Shown one piece after another: positions 22,142-33,781 of a stretch of 64,000 nucleotides of DNA. Both the position numbers and the translations under genes were made by a program. Position 1 is the stretch's first letter. The number at the start of each line of letters is the position of its first letter. This DNA is from Garcia nutans (lineage: Eukaryota; Streptophyta; Magnoliopsida; Malpighiales; Euphorbiaceae): assembly GCA_947685225.1 (NCBI GenBank), contig CANTUV010000032.1:25675501-25739500 (forward strand), read 5' to 3'. The notes beneath the pieces were generated by a model. It was not told where the DNA came from and made no database searches. It saw only the letters and a program-made list of their open reading frames with translations.

Positions 22142-22655
22142 ATTGCAAGCAATGGATAAATTAGTAAGTATTTTGATCCATAAGGCTCTTGAGGTTGATT
22201 TTGATGAAAGAAAGAGAAGTTAATTGTGGTTGTTAATTTAGAATATAAGGAAAATCATAGTAGTTTGAACTAGGTTGAGACAAACAAAAATGAAAGATGG
22301 AGATCTGAACATTTTTGCTGCATTGAACGTGTTTGGAAAAATAACAAAGTGAGCTGTATTTTTTATGGACTGAACTTCAATGCTTGTTTTGTTGGAGAAA
22401 ATGATTTTTGTTAATTTGTGTGGAAAAAAAATATGTTGTCTGTAGTAGGAAAAGTTTGAATGGGGTCGAGAAAAACAAAGCTGATATGTGGGGAGTAATT
22501 ACATTGGGTACATTGGACAAGAAATGTGTTTGTGTACATGACGCAGAAAACTTTTGAGCTGGTTGGTAGAAATCTAATGCCCATTTTGTTTGTGGAGGAA
22601 TAGAGGAACAAAAGGTTTATTTTGATTAAAAAAATATTACGGTTTTCTTATTTTT

Positions 22656-22759
22656 TTTTTAAAAAGCTCGATCATCGGAAATACGTTTTTGAGGATCGAA
22701 CTCCTGCCCTCTTGTAGAAGTAACAACAGGTAGCCCGCTGGACTAACCCTAGCGGATTG
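22656..22759 (-). mobile_element. tRNA-derived SINE inside the TRIM-like element
   Basis: The minus strand shows a tRNA-like head with a box-A-like TTAGTCCAGCGGG and a box-B-like GAGTTCGATCC, ending in an A-rich tail (T-run on the plus strand at 22,651-22,660). It is flanked by a perfect 20-bp direct repeat ATTACGGTTTTCTTATTTTT at 22,636-22,655 and 22,760-22,779, a classic LINE-mediated target duplication. The short length of about 104 bp suggests a SINE rather than a functional tRNA. Confidence 0.75.
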
Positions 22760-22851
22760 ATTACGGTTTTCTTATTTTTGAATGGAGAAATCATAATATT
22801 ATTGTCCTAAAAGAATTGGAGTGGAAAAAGTTGAGGAGACGGAAAAAGAGT

Positions 22852-23101
22852 TGCCATTTTAGTACCTCATCATTAGTATCAAATTCTAGAAGATTCCCAG
22901 ATTAGTTATATATGTAGGTAAGAATATGTAATACAAATATGATTTGATTAAATATAACCAAAACTTCTCTATCTTCCTCTCAATATATGTTCTTCTCTAA
23001 TCTCTCTTATTTCTTTCTTCATTCTCTTCTCTCCGTTCTTTTTCTACCACTCAGCCCCAAATTCTTCATACCTACGTAGTCACAAACCCTGGCGCTTGAC
23101 A
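22852..23101 (+). repeat. 3' LTR of the TRIM-like element
   Basis: About 250 bp, starting TGCCATTTTAG after a purine tract and ending GGCGCTTGACA. It is similar to 21,395-21,663 throughout, with several substitutions and small indels. Confidence 0.7.
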
Positions 23102-23130
23102 TTTTATTCCCCGAAACTGGTTGGTTTCCT

Positions 23131-23358
23131 TTCTTTTTTTTTTGGATAACTGGATTTATATTATTGGAATCAATCAACAGATAACATAGGAGGGTAAGAA
23201 TTCCAAAACTTGAGACTAGCATATAGATGGGAAGCTCGAGCTAACTTATGCGCCTTCATGTTTGCTTGTCTCCTAATCCATCTAACAGAAATATTAGATT
23301 TTAAATCTAACAAAGATTTTACAATCTTTAATAATAACACCAAAGTCAGACCAAGCTC
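23131..23358 (-). mobile_element. 5'-truncated L1-type LINE, 3' end only
   Basis: The minus strand encodes the end of a plant LINE RNase H domain (SDFGVIIKDCK, then NISVRWIRRQANMKAHKLA). A stop follows SYPPMLSVD, and a poly-A tract (T-run at 23,134-23,143) comes after it. A perfect 11-bp target duplication GTTGGTTTCCT lies at 23,120-23,130 and 23,359-23,369. A one-base frame break is present. It inserted just beyond the TRIM-like element. Confidence 0.8.
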
Positions 23359-23369
23359 GTTGGTTTCCT

Positions 23370-25224
23370 ATGCTTGCATTTTCATTCTAATTATGCTTAT
23401 ATCTATATAATTATTTCCGCATGTATGTTCGGTCCTAAATTCATTTCCATATATTTTGAATAAATTATCTTGGCTCACAAGTTGCTGATAATTTCACTAC
23501 CTAAAATCTGGCTAATTTTCATATATCAATTAATTACTTTGATATGCACTTATTTGACGCTTTTTGGTTAGTTAAACCTCATTCAGTTTTCCTGTAATTC
23601 TTAATCCAATTTCCTTCATAATAATTTAGTTAATTAATTTAAATTTTTTTATAAATTACCGATTTAAATTATAACTCCCTTGTTTCGTGGTTTTATCGAC
23701 CCTTTCAACTTGTAGCATTAATCTTTGCTAGCACTTCAGGCCCTCGAAACTTTTTTGAGTCAATTTTTAGTTTAACCCACCCTGTATTTCAATTCATTCA
23801 CTTTGAATTGCACTGCTTAACTTATTATACTTATGTTCATGTCTCCCTCAACGGGTTTGTTTTATACTCATATGAGCATATGTACACATTTATCAACAAT
23901 TGGCACTTGACTCATTTTTCATAACTCATACAAAATGGAAATGATTGATCCCTTCTCCATAATACAAAATGCATGTTTATGCTGACTAATGTAAACTAGT
24001 GCCAAAATGTTCATAACTACATACATGTATATATACTTCTCCTTGATTCTTTAAAATTCAATCATTTATCGTATATTAGGATTTCCATATATATACTCCT
24101 CCTCCAGCTGGTTCTAGGATTTCCATATTTTTATTCCTAATTTCTCGTTTGCATACAATTTATATGTTTATTTACCATTTTCGCAGGTGGAGTATTACAT
24201 TTTCACTTCTATATAACTCTCACTAAATCCATATTTTTCTAATGTGGATATCTTTTATGCTTGAAATTATGCTATATTAAAACTCAACTCGTCAATTTTA
24301 TTTCTACGTTAATTAAGGTCGGCTGTATATATATACATATTTTTTTTTATCTGGAGTGATTATAAATTATATATTTGGAGAGATCTAATGCTATAATTTT
24401 GAATAACTTTTTTCTAAATCAATTTAGGCTTATCTCTCTTTCTCTTCTAACTATAATTATTTTAACTTGTTCAGTTTTTATAATAAACAAATCATTAGAT
24501 TTTTATTTCATATGGTTGAACCACCTCAATTTATATTCTTTTATTTTGCCCTTAACAAGAGTCGCTATTATATTTATTCTAATACATTAATGCGGATTCT
24601 ATTCATCATAGTATATCCATACATTTATCTTAATATTCTTATTTTAGTAATATACATTTTATCCATATGTTATCCTTTTTAATTTTTCAATATATTAAAG
24701 ATCATATTAAAAATAAAAACTAGTAAAAATTTAATTAGAACAAATTCTGACACGAAAACAACTAATCACATTTAGAAAAAGATTGTGGTTTTCTCATGTA
24801 GCTTGCAATCAAAACTGATACCTCAATATTCACTGTCCCCTGGACATAATATAACTGTAAGATGAAAAAAAAAATTCTTTATGAAGAATAATGAAAGATG
24901 AGAGAACAATGGGCATGGAAAATTCATTTAAATTTGGAAAAGAAAAAGAAGAAAAAAGAAGAAGAAAGAACTAAGAGATGGAAGAAGTAATAACCTTTAG
25001 AAGCAGAAGACCACTCATTATTCAACAGATAGTAGCCCCTTGAATAAACAATTTACCAACCAATTACAATAGTTGGGATGTGAGCTATCTTAGGCCAATC
25101 CTTACCATATTGGTTTCTATATCTTTTACTCAAGTGAGGACTTAGCAATAATCAGTGTTTATGATGCAATCCATGCAAAGAAGTTAAACTTGGGCATTCC
25201 CACTCTTTTCCTTTTTGAGTTTTT
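23370..25224. other. AT-rich intergenic DNA without recognisable genes
   Basis: Short open frames at 24,375-24,682 have hydrophobic, low-complexity translations in T-rich sequence and no family likeness. A purine-rich stretch lies at 24,945-24,990, and a run of about 22 T near 25,221 marks the start of the next AT-rich repeat. I see nothing else definable. Confidence 0.4.
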
Positions 25225-26225
25225 TTTTTTTTTTTTTTTTTTTAATGTTTGCATAACTACCCTAAAAAAAATTTTTGATTATAAAAATGCTACAAAAATT
25301 AAAAATATTTATACTTTTATAAAAAGTCAATATTAAATTTTAAAAATACCTCATTCCTCAATGAAATAATTTTTTTTTAAAATATTTCTTTTCTCACTAT
25401 AATTAATATTTTACTTGAAATTTTTATTTTTAAACTTCAATATTAAATAAAAATATTCTAATAAAATAAGAAAAATTAATATTTTAATCTTTTTTTCATC
25501 ATATACAAATCGTAATTTTTCATAAAAAGAAAAAAATATTTTTAATTATAAAAAAAAGGTAACACAAAAAATAAAAACAAAATAAAATATATAAAAAAAT
25601 ATTTATAAAAATTATAAAAATTATTTTTAAATAAAAATTTTACATATTATACTATGAAAAAATTAAAAAAATATATATAATTTTGTTACGTAGATATATA
25701 GTTGATGTGTTGTAGATGTATTATAAAAGTATTGTAGATATTTTATATATGTTATATATTTATTATTTAAATTGTGTATATTTTTTGAAAAAAATTATTG
25801 AATATTACATATTATATAAATATTGTGTGAATATTGGTAGAATAAAAAATTAAAAAATAAAATTAAACAAATGTTAAAAATATTATGTAGATACATATAG
25901 ATTTATTGTAGATATAAAATTGATGTGTGATAGATGTGCATGTAATTTATATTATTGAATATATATTTTATATATGTTATGAATATATTATATATGTTAT
26001 GTATATATTTATTTTTTTTATGTATATGAAAAATATGATATAAAAGATTTTTAATACAAAAAGTACAAATAAAATTAAATGGTTAAAAAAGGAAAAATAA
26101 AAAAATTACAAAAATAAAAGAAAATAAAAATTAACTTAAAAGAGGTATATTTGTAAATAAAATTAGCGCAGGTGTACCTTTGAAAAGTAAACTAATACTT
26201 AACGTATAGGGCGTAAATTTATCTT
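25225..26225 (-). repeat. AT-rich non-coding element, copy B
   Basis: It is rich in GTAGATGT, ATGTTATATAT and ATTGTGTGAATATT phrases, the complements of those in copy A at 10,893-11,720. Its right end (reverse complement) reads GATAAATTTACGCCCTATAC, close to the left end of copy A. The stretch 26,226-26,740 is further AT-rich sequence ending in a CATA microsatellite at about 26,707-26,723. Confidence 0.35.
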
Positions 26226-26739
26226 TTCTTTTCCTTTTCTCAATTTTATAAATTTTCATATTTCAATTTGAAACATAAAAAAATAAAAAATATGTTCATT
26301 TGCAATTCTCTATTCTCTATTTTTCTATTTTTTTTATTTTGCAATAAAGATTTAATCAAGCTTTTTTTTTATTAAATAACTTTTATTATGCTAAAAAGTA
26401 ATAATTATTAATATAAATATATAGATAATTTTATAATATGATTACTGATTTTCTTGTTCGAACATAGATTTAAAATTTAAAATTAAAAAAATATATGAAA
26501 TTATTTAGTAATATTTCAAAATAATGAAAAAAATTATATATGAAAGATATTATTAAAAACTAAAAGATAATAATATAAAACAATTATTTCCATATACATG
26601 TCTGAAGAAATAATAAATTCTAAAAAAGAAAAAAAATATACAAATGATGCAAAAAGTAGATATATTTTATTACTTTGGATAAAAAAAAGTAAAAGTAGTT
26701 CATTCATACATACATACATACATATATTTATATATATAT

Positions 26740-29700
26740 CGAAGAGTGAATATCATAAAATCATGAAGTAGAATTTACATCAGTCTCCAGCAATCTTATA
26801 ACCAATCTGGCCTAAGCTTTGCCTTAACTACATAAGAGGCAAGCCAATCTGCTGCTCTATTGCTATTTCTGCTTACAAAATCAAAATAAACACCACTGAA
26901 ACTACTTAAAAGGCTCTTAATCCGGAGTACAATTTCATCAATTTCAGTGGGACAACAATAATCACAAGAGTTTATAGCTGTGATCACTTATATATTATCT
27001 GACTCAAATATACAATAGGCAAAATTAGAAAACACTACTCTCTGAACTGCCTTCAACAATGCCAGTACGTCATTTTTTAGCGGAAAGCAAGAGTGAATCA
27101 GATAAGCACACCCAACTATTAACTCCCCTCGATAATTCCTAGCAACAAAAGCACTCCCAACAATAGAGAGATTAGGAGAAAAGCTAGCATCATTATTGAT
27201 TTTTATCTAATTTCCAGGGGGGAAGGTCCATTGACATTCAACACTAGAACCTGTGGACATTGATCCCCTGCCATAAACACCTCGCCTATCATATGAGTCC
27301 ATCTTCTGTGCTTTAGAATACTTTGCACAGATATTTGTTGCTTTGTTACGTGAGAAACACCATTGAAAATCCACTCATTCGTTGCTTTCCAAAGACTCCA
27401 ACACAAACAAGCAATTTTTTCCAAAATTTCACATTTATTTGGACAATCGCTTAGAAACCACATCAGACAACCATAGAGAAAAGGATCCATGGTTAAGTTG
27501 GATTCATTCCAGTATCACAAATAAAACCATGCAGCCCTAGAATGATTGCATTCAAATAATAAGTGGATAATTGTTTCCTCTGTCGTATTACACAAAGGGC
27601 AAATAGGGGAACTGCCAAGTTTCATTCTAAACAAATTAACATAGGTTGGTAAGGCCTTAACACAAATTTTCCATAGAAAATTTTGAATTTTTTGGGGAAT
27701 TTTAAGTTTCGAAACCAGATGCCAGTTAAAACTATTCAAAGCAAGTCTCCTTAAATTTGCAGGCAGAGAAGTGTTTCTGCTATTGCATAAAAACTAGTAT
27801 ACTGACTTCACTGATAATTTGCCAAATTTGTCAGGATGCATATTAATTTGCAAAAAAATCAGTTTTAGCAACGGGAATGTTTATTATTGCATTAACTTCT
27901 TTGCTTGAAAATAAAGAATTAAGTAGCTTATGTTTCTAATTACCTTGTTAAACCCAGTACACTCCAGCATTGATAGGTCTGTAGAAGAAATTTTGAAGTT
28001 GGAAAGAGTTGGAATCCAGGGATCTGCCATATGCATATTTGAGTGCCTTTTCTAACCAACCATTTGCAGCCACCTTGGATCAAGTTTCTAATAGTGATCA
28101 TACTTTTCCAACTCCAAGAAGATCTGTCTTTAATCTTTGCATCCTGAAATAGACCATCAGGGAAATATATAGACCTCATAATATTTACCCATACACAATT
28201 ATTACCATTCAACAGTTTCCAACACAATTTAGAGAGTAAAGCCACATTAAAACTTTCAAAGTCTTTGAAACCAAATCCCCCCTTAAATTAGACTTCCACC
28301 TTCTCCAAGCTATCCCTTTATGACTTTGTTTTTAACTCAAAAGGATTTCAATGCTATTTAGCGTTTTGCACACAGCTTTAGAAACCAGAAAACATGATAG
28401 TGTGAGGGAATTGTAGTAAGCACAAATTTTATCGGTACTTCTTTCCCTGAAAAGGACAGTAGATTGTGTTTCCATGAATTTTATTCATAACCCTATTCAC
28501 AATGAAATTACAAGCATGTGTTTTAGATCTTTCCCACCAAGTTGGCAGCCCAAGATAAACATCATCACCCTCCATTTCATTAATCCCTAAACTGCTAATA
28601 ATAGAGATTTTAATATCTAGAGTGGTGTTTTCACTAAAAGTTATCACTGACTTTTCTAAATTAATGATTTGAATTGAGGCTGCCACCCACCCCATTTAAT
28701 TTTAGAATGCTTTGAAAAACCTAGGTTTTATTAAGAGTTGCTCTACCATATACCAAAGTGTCATCGGCATATAGCATATGGTTATTTTGGGGGAGGAATT
28801 TGAAAATTTGCAACCATTAATGTATCTCTAGGTCAAGGCTTGGTTCATTAAGGAGGATAAAACATTGGTGACAAACAAAAATAGATAAGGGGACAAAGGG
28901 TCCCCTTGTCTTAGGCCCCTAGTTGGTTGAATTGGTTCAGAAGAATTGCCATTAATTAGGATTTTGTATTGGACTGTAGTAAAATATTACATAAACAAAT
29001 TAAGGATTGTTTCACTAAAACCCATACATCTAAGTACCTTCTCCAAAAAACCCATTCAACTCTATCATAAGCTTTGTTCATATCTAACTTAATGACCATT
29101 TGAGCCCCTTTCCTGGTATTTCTAGATTTTAGATTATGAAATATTTCATGTGCAATTAAAATATTTTCAAGTATTAATTCCACCAGGAGTGAATGCCCCC
29201 TGAGCTTGATTAATAAAACTATGCATAAAAGGTTTTAATCTGTTAACCAAAGTTTTTGCAATATTCTTGTAATTGAAATTGCAAAGATCAATGGGGCGGT
29301 ATTGAGACAAGGATTTTGGAGATGGTACCTTAGTAATGAGAGTTATGTTCATCTTATTTAATCCTTGAGGCATCCTTGCATCTGAAAAAAAAACTTTGTA
29401 TTGAGGAAATAAGGTCATTCTTTATTTTCTCCCAGAATTGATGATAGAAAAGCCCTGAAAATCCATTAGGGCCAGGTGCCTTGAAAGCTCAAAGGCTAAA
29501 AACTGCTTCTTTAACTTCTAGGATAGAAGAAATTTTGCTCAGGGCTTCATTACACTAATCGGGAATAGAGATGGGAATGTCTTAAAGAAAATCAATGGAG
29601 GCAGATATTGAATTGAAAGCATATAGCTTTGTGAAAAAGCCACCACTTCCTACTGAATTTCTTTATCCCTTTCAATCCAAAGACCTTGAACATTCCTAAG

Positions 29701-30640
29701 ATTGACAATACAATTCCTCCATCTCCTCTTTTCTATAATATTTTTACACCCTTCATCAAGTAACCATTTTGATTCAAATATGAAGCACTTCTTTCCTTTC
29801 TCCAACTGAAGGTCAAACTGAATAATTAGAGGCATGTGATCAGACCCTATAAAGTCCCCATCAATGACCCTGGCCTTTTGAAAATTTAGACTCCATCCCA
29901 GATTCACCAACATCTTGTCCAACCATTGCTAAATGTTAAACCAACCTTCTTACTTAGTCCAAGTAAATCTTGGACCCTTGAATCCAAATCCACTAATTTC
30001 ATCTTATCAATCTAGTTAACAAACCAATTACACCAACATTAACAATTAGAACCTCCCCCATTTTTTTCATTGTTAGAGACTATTTGATTAAAATCACCCA
30101 CGCAGGCTTATGGAACTCCATCTCTTGGGTTGAGGTAGCAACTATACACTAAGGTTAATATACCACAGTCTTGGCAGGTTGTCTTGATATTAATATGTAT
30201 GAAATTGAAGGATTTATCCAAAATCTGCACCGAAGGATTCACATATTCTACATTATCCAAACCTAATCTCTTTCTATGAATCTCCAAAAAATTTTATTTT
30301 TGTTTGATCTTAGATAAGAAGATCAAATTCGGACTATATCGTAAGATATTATGTTTTAGTCTGGTTCTTTTCTAGGCCCGTTTACAGCCTTGATGATTCC
30401 AAGCTAGGGCATTCATGGCATCCTAGTGGATTTAGGCAAGTCACCAGCGTCATAGATATCAGCAATAGAGGAGGATGAAGACACATTCCCTTTACTTCTC
30501 ACCAACCCTTTCCATTTCTTTTATTGAGAAGCAAGATTAGATTATGGAGGAACTTCCATATGCATCTGAGTCGAGTACATATCAGTACTCTCAAAAACCC
30601 TTAGATCTTTGATTACCACTCCCCTTTTTAAAGTTTCTGG
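26740..30640 (-). mobile_element. L1-type non-LTR retrotransposon (LINE), decayed, near full ORF2
   Basis: The minus-strand order is endonuclease start MNALAWNHQGC at 30,416, GSDHMPLI (endonuclease, near 29,850), RT with LITKVPSPKSLSQYRPIDLC (near 29,290), KLDMNKAYDRVEWVF (near 29,060), LRQGDPLSPYLF (near 28,900) and YADDTLVYG (near 28,760), a zinc-binding region CPLCNTTEETIIHLLFEC (near 27,590), and RNase H ending DWLASYVVKA (near 26,830). Upstream, 30,420-30,640 looks like the end of ORF1. Many stops and shifts break ORF2. The 3' tail is probably the TATG-type simple repeat at 26,700-26,740. No clear target duplication was found. Confidence 0.87.
26777..30416 (-). pseudogene. LINE ORF2 (endonuclease-RT-RNase H), multiply broken
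   Basis: The ancestral product nicks DNA and reverse-transcribes LINE RNA at the target site. The remnants appear as at least eight separate frames: 29,650-29,922, 29,167-29,418, 28,956-29,183, 28,429-28,695, 27,940-28,245, 27,515-27,739, 27,203-27,490 and 26,796-26,987. They are in the expected domain order. The catalytic YADD motif survives but lies in sequence with flanking stops, so no functional protein can be made. Confidence 0.85.
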
Positions 30641-32107
30641 CTTTGATAACTATCCTACATGCCTAGGAGATTAGAATAATATTGCTCAACCGAAATTTAT
30701 AGTTTTAGTTTGGCCATGGATATATTAATAAAAAAACGGCCAAATCGAAACTTATATTATATTAAAAAAAACATAAATAAAAACTTTGAGTTTTTTATTT
30801 ATATTTTCGATTCCCATAATTCAATAAATATGAGAGGAAGTCCCATATTTTGATAAAATATAGGACTTACTCTCATATTTTGGTAAAAATCCACCTTCTT
30901 TCCCATCTGGAGATCATCTTTTTTTTTTTTTTTTTCCAGCAATGCCCACCATATTAAAAGAACCATTGATGAATCATGACATTACTTATTTATGAAAATG
31001 AAAAGCAGCTATGAGAAGTAAAATTCCTAACAAAGATGACCCTTGAGTCGTTTTCCTGAAACGACATTGGTCAACATTAGAAAACGAAGCTTACTCTTGT
31101 CATTTTCTGAGAGAGAGAAGATGCTGAGGATCATGAGTTATAGTGGACTGCGTTCTTGAATCCAGGAAGCAACAAAAATTATTGATATTTATGAATTTCA
31201 GAAGTCTATTGGCTGTTAATTGATCACAAAGCGGCAAATCTTGAACTTTCAACAGTACAAGGTACTTGCTTCCACTCACATTATTGTGTAGTTATTCTTC
31301 TTGGTTTAACCCATGTTAGACCATTTAATTTATATGCAATATATTTTCTTTTATATGATATAAGTGGAAAATAACAAAATTTAAACCTTAAAGCACTCAG
31401 CTTTTTCATCAATGGAAAAGTGACTTATAATGAAAATTAGAAACATTTAAAGATTTGTTTGTCCTTTTCAAATAATAAATTTTACTAATCATCTTTTCAT
31501 TCTTGCTACTAAGAATTCTCCAACCCACTTTGCACTCCCAAGCACATATATAAATTGTCATTAGTTGACTAATCAAGTCTTGTTGAAAAAGAAAAACTTT
31601 GTTTACGATCTTACATTGCCTAAAACACTCATTTTTTTTCATTAGGATTGTATTGCAAGGAACAAATATAGAATTACTCATTATCTATAGAATAATATAT
31701 TCAAATTTGATATCTTTCCTTTACTTTCAAAAAGCATTATTTTAGTTCATGTTAGATTTAGATGAAAAAGAATTTATGATGGGTATAACTGTACATTATA
31801 CATATAATGCATAAATTATGCATTTTTAGCCACTCCTTTAAACTACTAGTGGAGAAAGGCTATCCATACAAATAATGACTTGGAATTCAATTTTTCCTTC
31901 TTTTTTCTTTGTTAATGTGAATTAGGCTCCGATTGCATTTGAACTTGCCATCTTATAATCCTAGCCAATAAGCCAAAAAATTCCCATACTAAAGCTAACA
32001 TTTCCATGACAAGTCTAAAGCTAACATTTCCATGACAAGTTTATTTCTTTTTGAATACCATTTTCAAAAACAATCCAAATTTTCTTTAACTGAGCAGGGT
32101 CTTAAGT
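30641..32107. other. Intergenic DNA upstream of the receptor-like-protein pseudogene
   Basis: No supported gene. A perfect 26-bp tandem duplication (CTAAAGCTAACATTTCCATG plus ACAAGT) occupies 31,989-32,040. A block at about 31,480-31,690 resembles 34,590-34,690 on the other side of the pseudogene. A T-run lies at about 30,920-30,936. Confidence 0.4.
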
Positions 32108-33781
32108 GTGAGATTCATGGATATCTTTCCACTTCTTTGGATTGTCATTCTCTTAATCTGTTCAATAACAAGTGAATCTATTAGCAGTAAACATCATGCT
32201 TATATAAACTGCAAACCATCTGATAGAGAAGCTATTCTTGACTTCAAAAGTGGTCTTGAAGATTCTTATGACATGCTTTCTTCATGGAAGAGAAACAACT
32301 AATGCCAGTAGTAGGGTATAGCTTCTGCCAAAACTACTGGAGTTGTTGTTTCAGTTGATTTTTAGAATCTATTAGGTTTTGATTCTTGAGGCGATTATTC
32401 TTTTTGGTTATTGGGTGGGGACATTTAGACTTGAGCAACTCATTTAGTGGTACAATTCCCAATTCCTTTTCTTCTTTAGAGAACTTACAATATCTAAACC
32501 ATTCAAATTCTTGTCTTGGTCATAGAATCCCCAAAAATCTGGGAAACTTGTCTAGCTTGCAGTTTCTTGATGTCTCTTCAATAGGATTAATTGTCAATGA
32601 TTTTGATTTTAATTGCAAGTTGCTCCTAACTATTTAAAGGAAGGTGGAAAATCATAGAGGTTCTTGATTTCTCATTCAATAAGTTGCATGGAAGACTTCT
32701 TGTTTCTCGAAAATTTAACATCTCGTTCATTTTGGCCTATCTAATAATTATATAACAGGTCAAATTCCAAGTTCCATTAGTAGTCTTTGTAACTTGCAGC
32801 ATATTGATTTATCATTTAATAACCTAGAAGGAAGTTTACCAAAAATTCTTCAAAGATTTGAATGCATGCTACTCTTCTAAAAGTCCTTTGCCAAATTTGC
32901 AAAGACTTTTATCTTCAGATAATCAGTTGGCTAGCATGTTACCAAATTGGTTGGGATAGCTTAAAAATCTGGTTGAATTCGATTTGAGTCAAAACTTACT
33001 ATGTGGTCTCATCCTTAATTCTTTTAGAAATTTATTCCATTTTTCGGAACTTAGAGTTAATTCAAATATGCTCAACGGTTCTTTTCTAGAAACCATAGGA
33101 CTGCTTTTTGAGTTGATTCTCCTTGATATTTCTTTCAAAGGTTAATTACACCCATCATCCCTGATAAATTCACCAATGTCTGTTGTCGTTCCTCATTATC
33201 AATTTGTCACGCCATGGTTTATGAAGTTTTCATATTACTCCCGTTGTCATCCTTCCATCTATTTTTCCATCCAAAAATTTAAAGAAGCTGACTTAGCAAA
33301 TGATGTTAACTCTTAAAATGGCGTGGCACGCATTGTGACAAATGACATAGTGTGTCACATCATCTCCTTAAATATTAAGGTTTAAAAATGTGTAAATGTT
33401 GGGATTTGAATCTGTCAAATAATAACTTGTTAGGTTTAGTTCCATTTACATCAAATGGCAACTTATGCATCCACTTTGTCAGGGAACCCTGGTCTTTTTA
33501 GAGGTCTGCTTGCTGTGAAATATTCACATAACAATTTAAACAATGGTGGACAGAAAGTTGGTTGGGTAGCTGAGAATGGAAATAGTTTGATTGGTAAGTG
33601 GTTTTAAATGAGTGTTGGGTTGGGATTTTCAGTAGGATTATTGCTTCCATATTTAATTATTGCAATGAAAAGAACTTGGGCCGGTATTTATTTTGCACTT
33701 GTTAATAGAATTTTTCATGAACTCTTAAGTGAAGAGAACAAAGCAGCTATGAGAAGAAGAATAAGAAGAAGGAAAAATTAG
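32108..33781 (+). pseudogene. LRR receptor-like protein (RLP) pseudogene
   Basis: The start is intact: MRFMDIFPLLWIVILLICSI looks like a signal peptide, followed by an LRR N-terminal cap with CKPSDREAILDFKSGLEDS and LSSWKR. The frame then stops at 32,302. Downstream fragments in shifting frames show plant extracellular LRRs (LDLSNSFSGTIPNSFSSLEN; SSISSLCNLQHIDLSFNNLEGSLP). The end retains a membrane segment (VGLGFSVGLLLPYLIIAMKR) and a basic cytoplasmic tail ending RRRIRRRKN, as in Cf-9/EIX-type receptor-like proteins that detect pathogens or regulate development. Many LRRs are missing, and an unrelated segment (about 33,141-33,405) is inserted. It cannot encode a full receptor. Confidence 0.82.
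33141..33405. repeat. Insertion within the RLP pseudogene, possible non-autonomous MULE
   Basis: LRR-like sequence stops at 33,140 (LLDISFK) and resumes near 33,395 (WDLNLSNNNLLGLVP). Between them lies non-LRR sequence starting GGTTAATTACACCCATCATC. This resembles the terminal repeat of the MULE at 35,230 (GAGTAAATTAAACCC, then CATC/CATTC). The ends and target duplication are not resolved. Confidence 0.35.

Larger units (their letters stand above)
21395..23101 (+). mobile_element. TRIM/LARD-like short LTR element carrying a host gene fragment
   Basis: Two similar terminal repeats (21,395-21,663 and 22,852-23,101) share CCTCATCATTAGTAT, TCTAGAAGATTCCCA, TATATATGTAGGTAAGAAT and a CT-rich tail. 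They enclose about 1.2 kb. A primer-site-like TAGTATCAGAGC follows the first at 21,666-21,677, and a purine tract GAGGAGACGGAAAAAGAG precedes the second at 22,833. TTTTATT occurs just outside both ends (21,387-21,393 and 23,102-23,108), although the left copy is one base away from the TG terminus. There is no gag or pol. The interior holds a DEK_C-like fragment and a SINE. Confidence 0.75.

Noticed and set aside
22656..22759. Functional tRNA gene on the minus strand
   Set aside because: It has box-like sequences but no plausible full cloverleaf, an A-rich tail, and a 20-bp target duplication. A SINE fits better.
24375..24682. Two overlapping 71-codon frames with membrane-like translations
   Set aside because: T-rich DNA yields hydrophobic translations by default. 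There is no conserved motif, good start context or neighbour supporting a gene.
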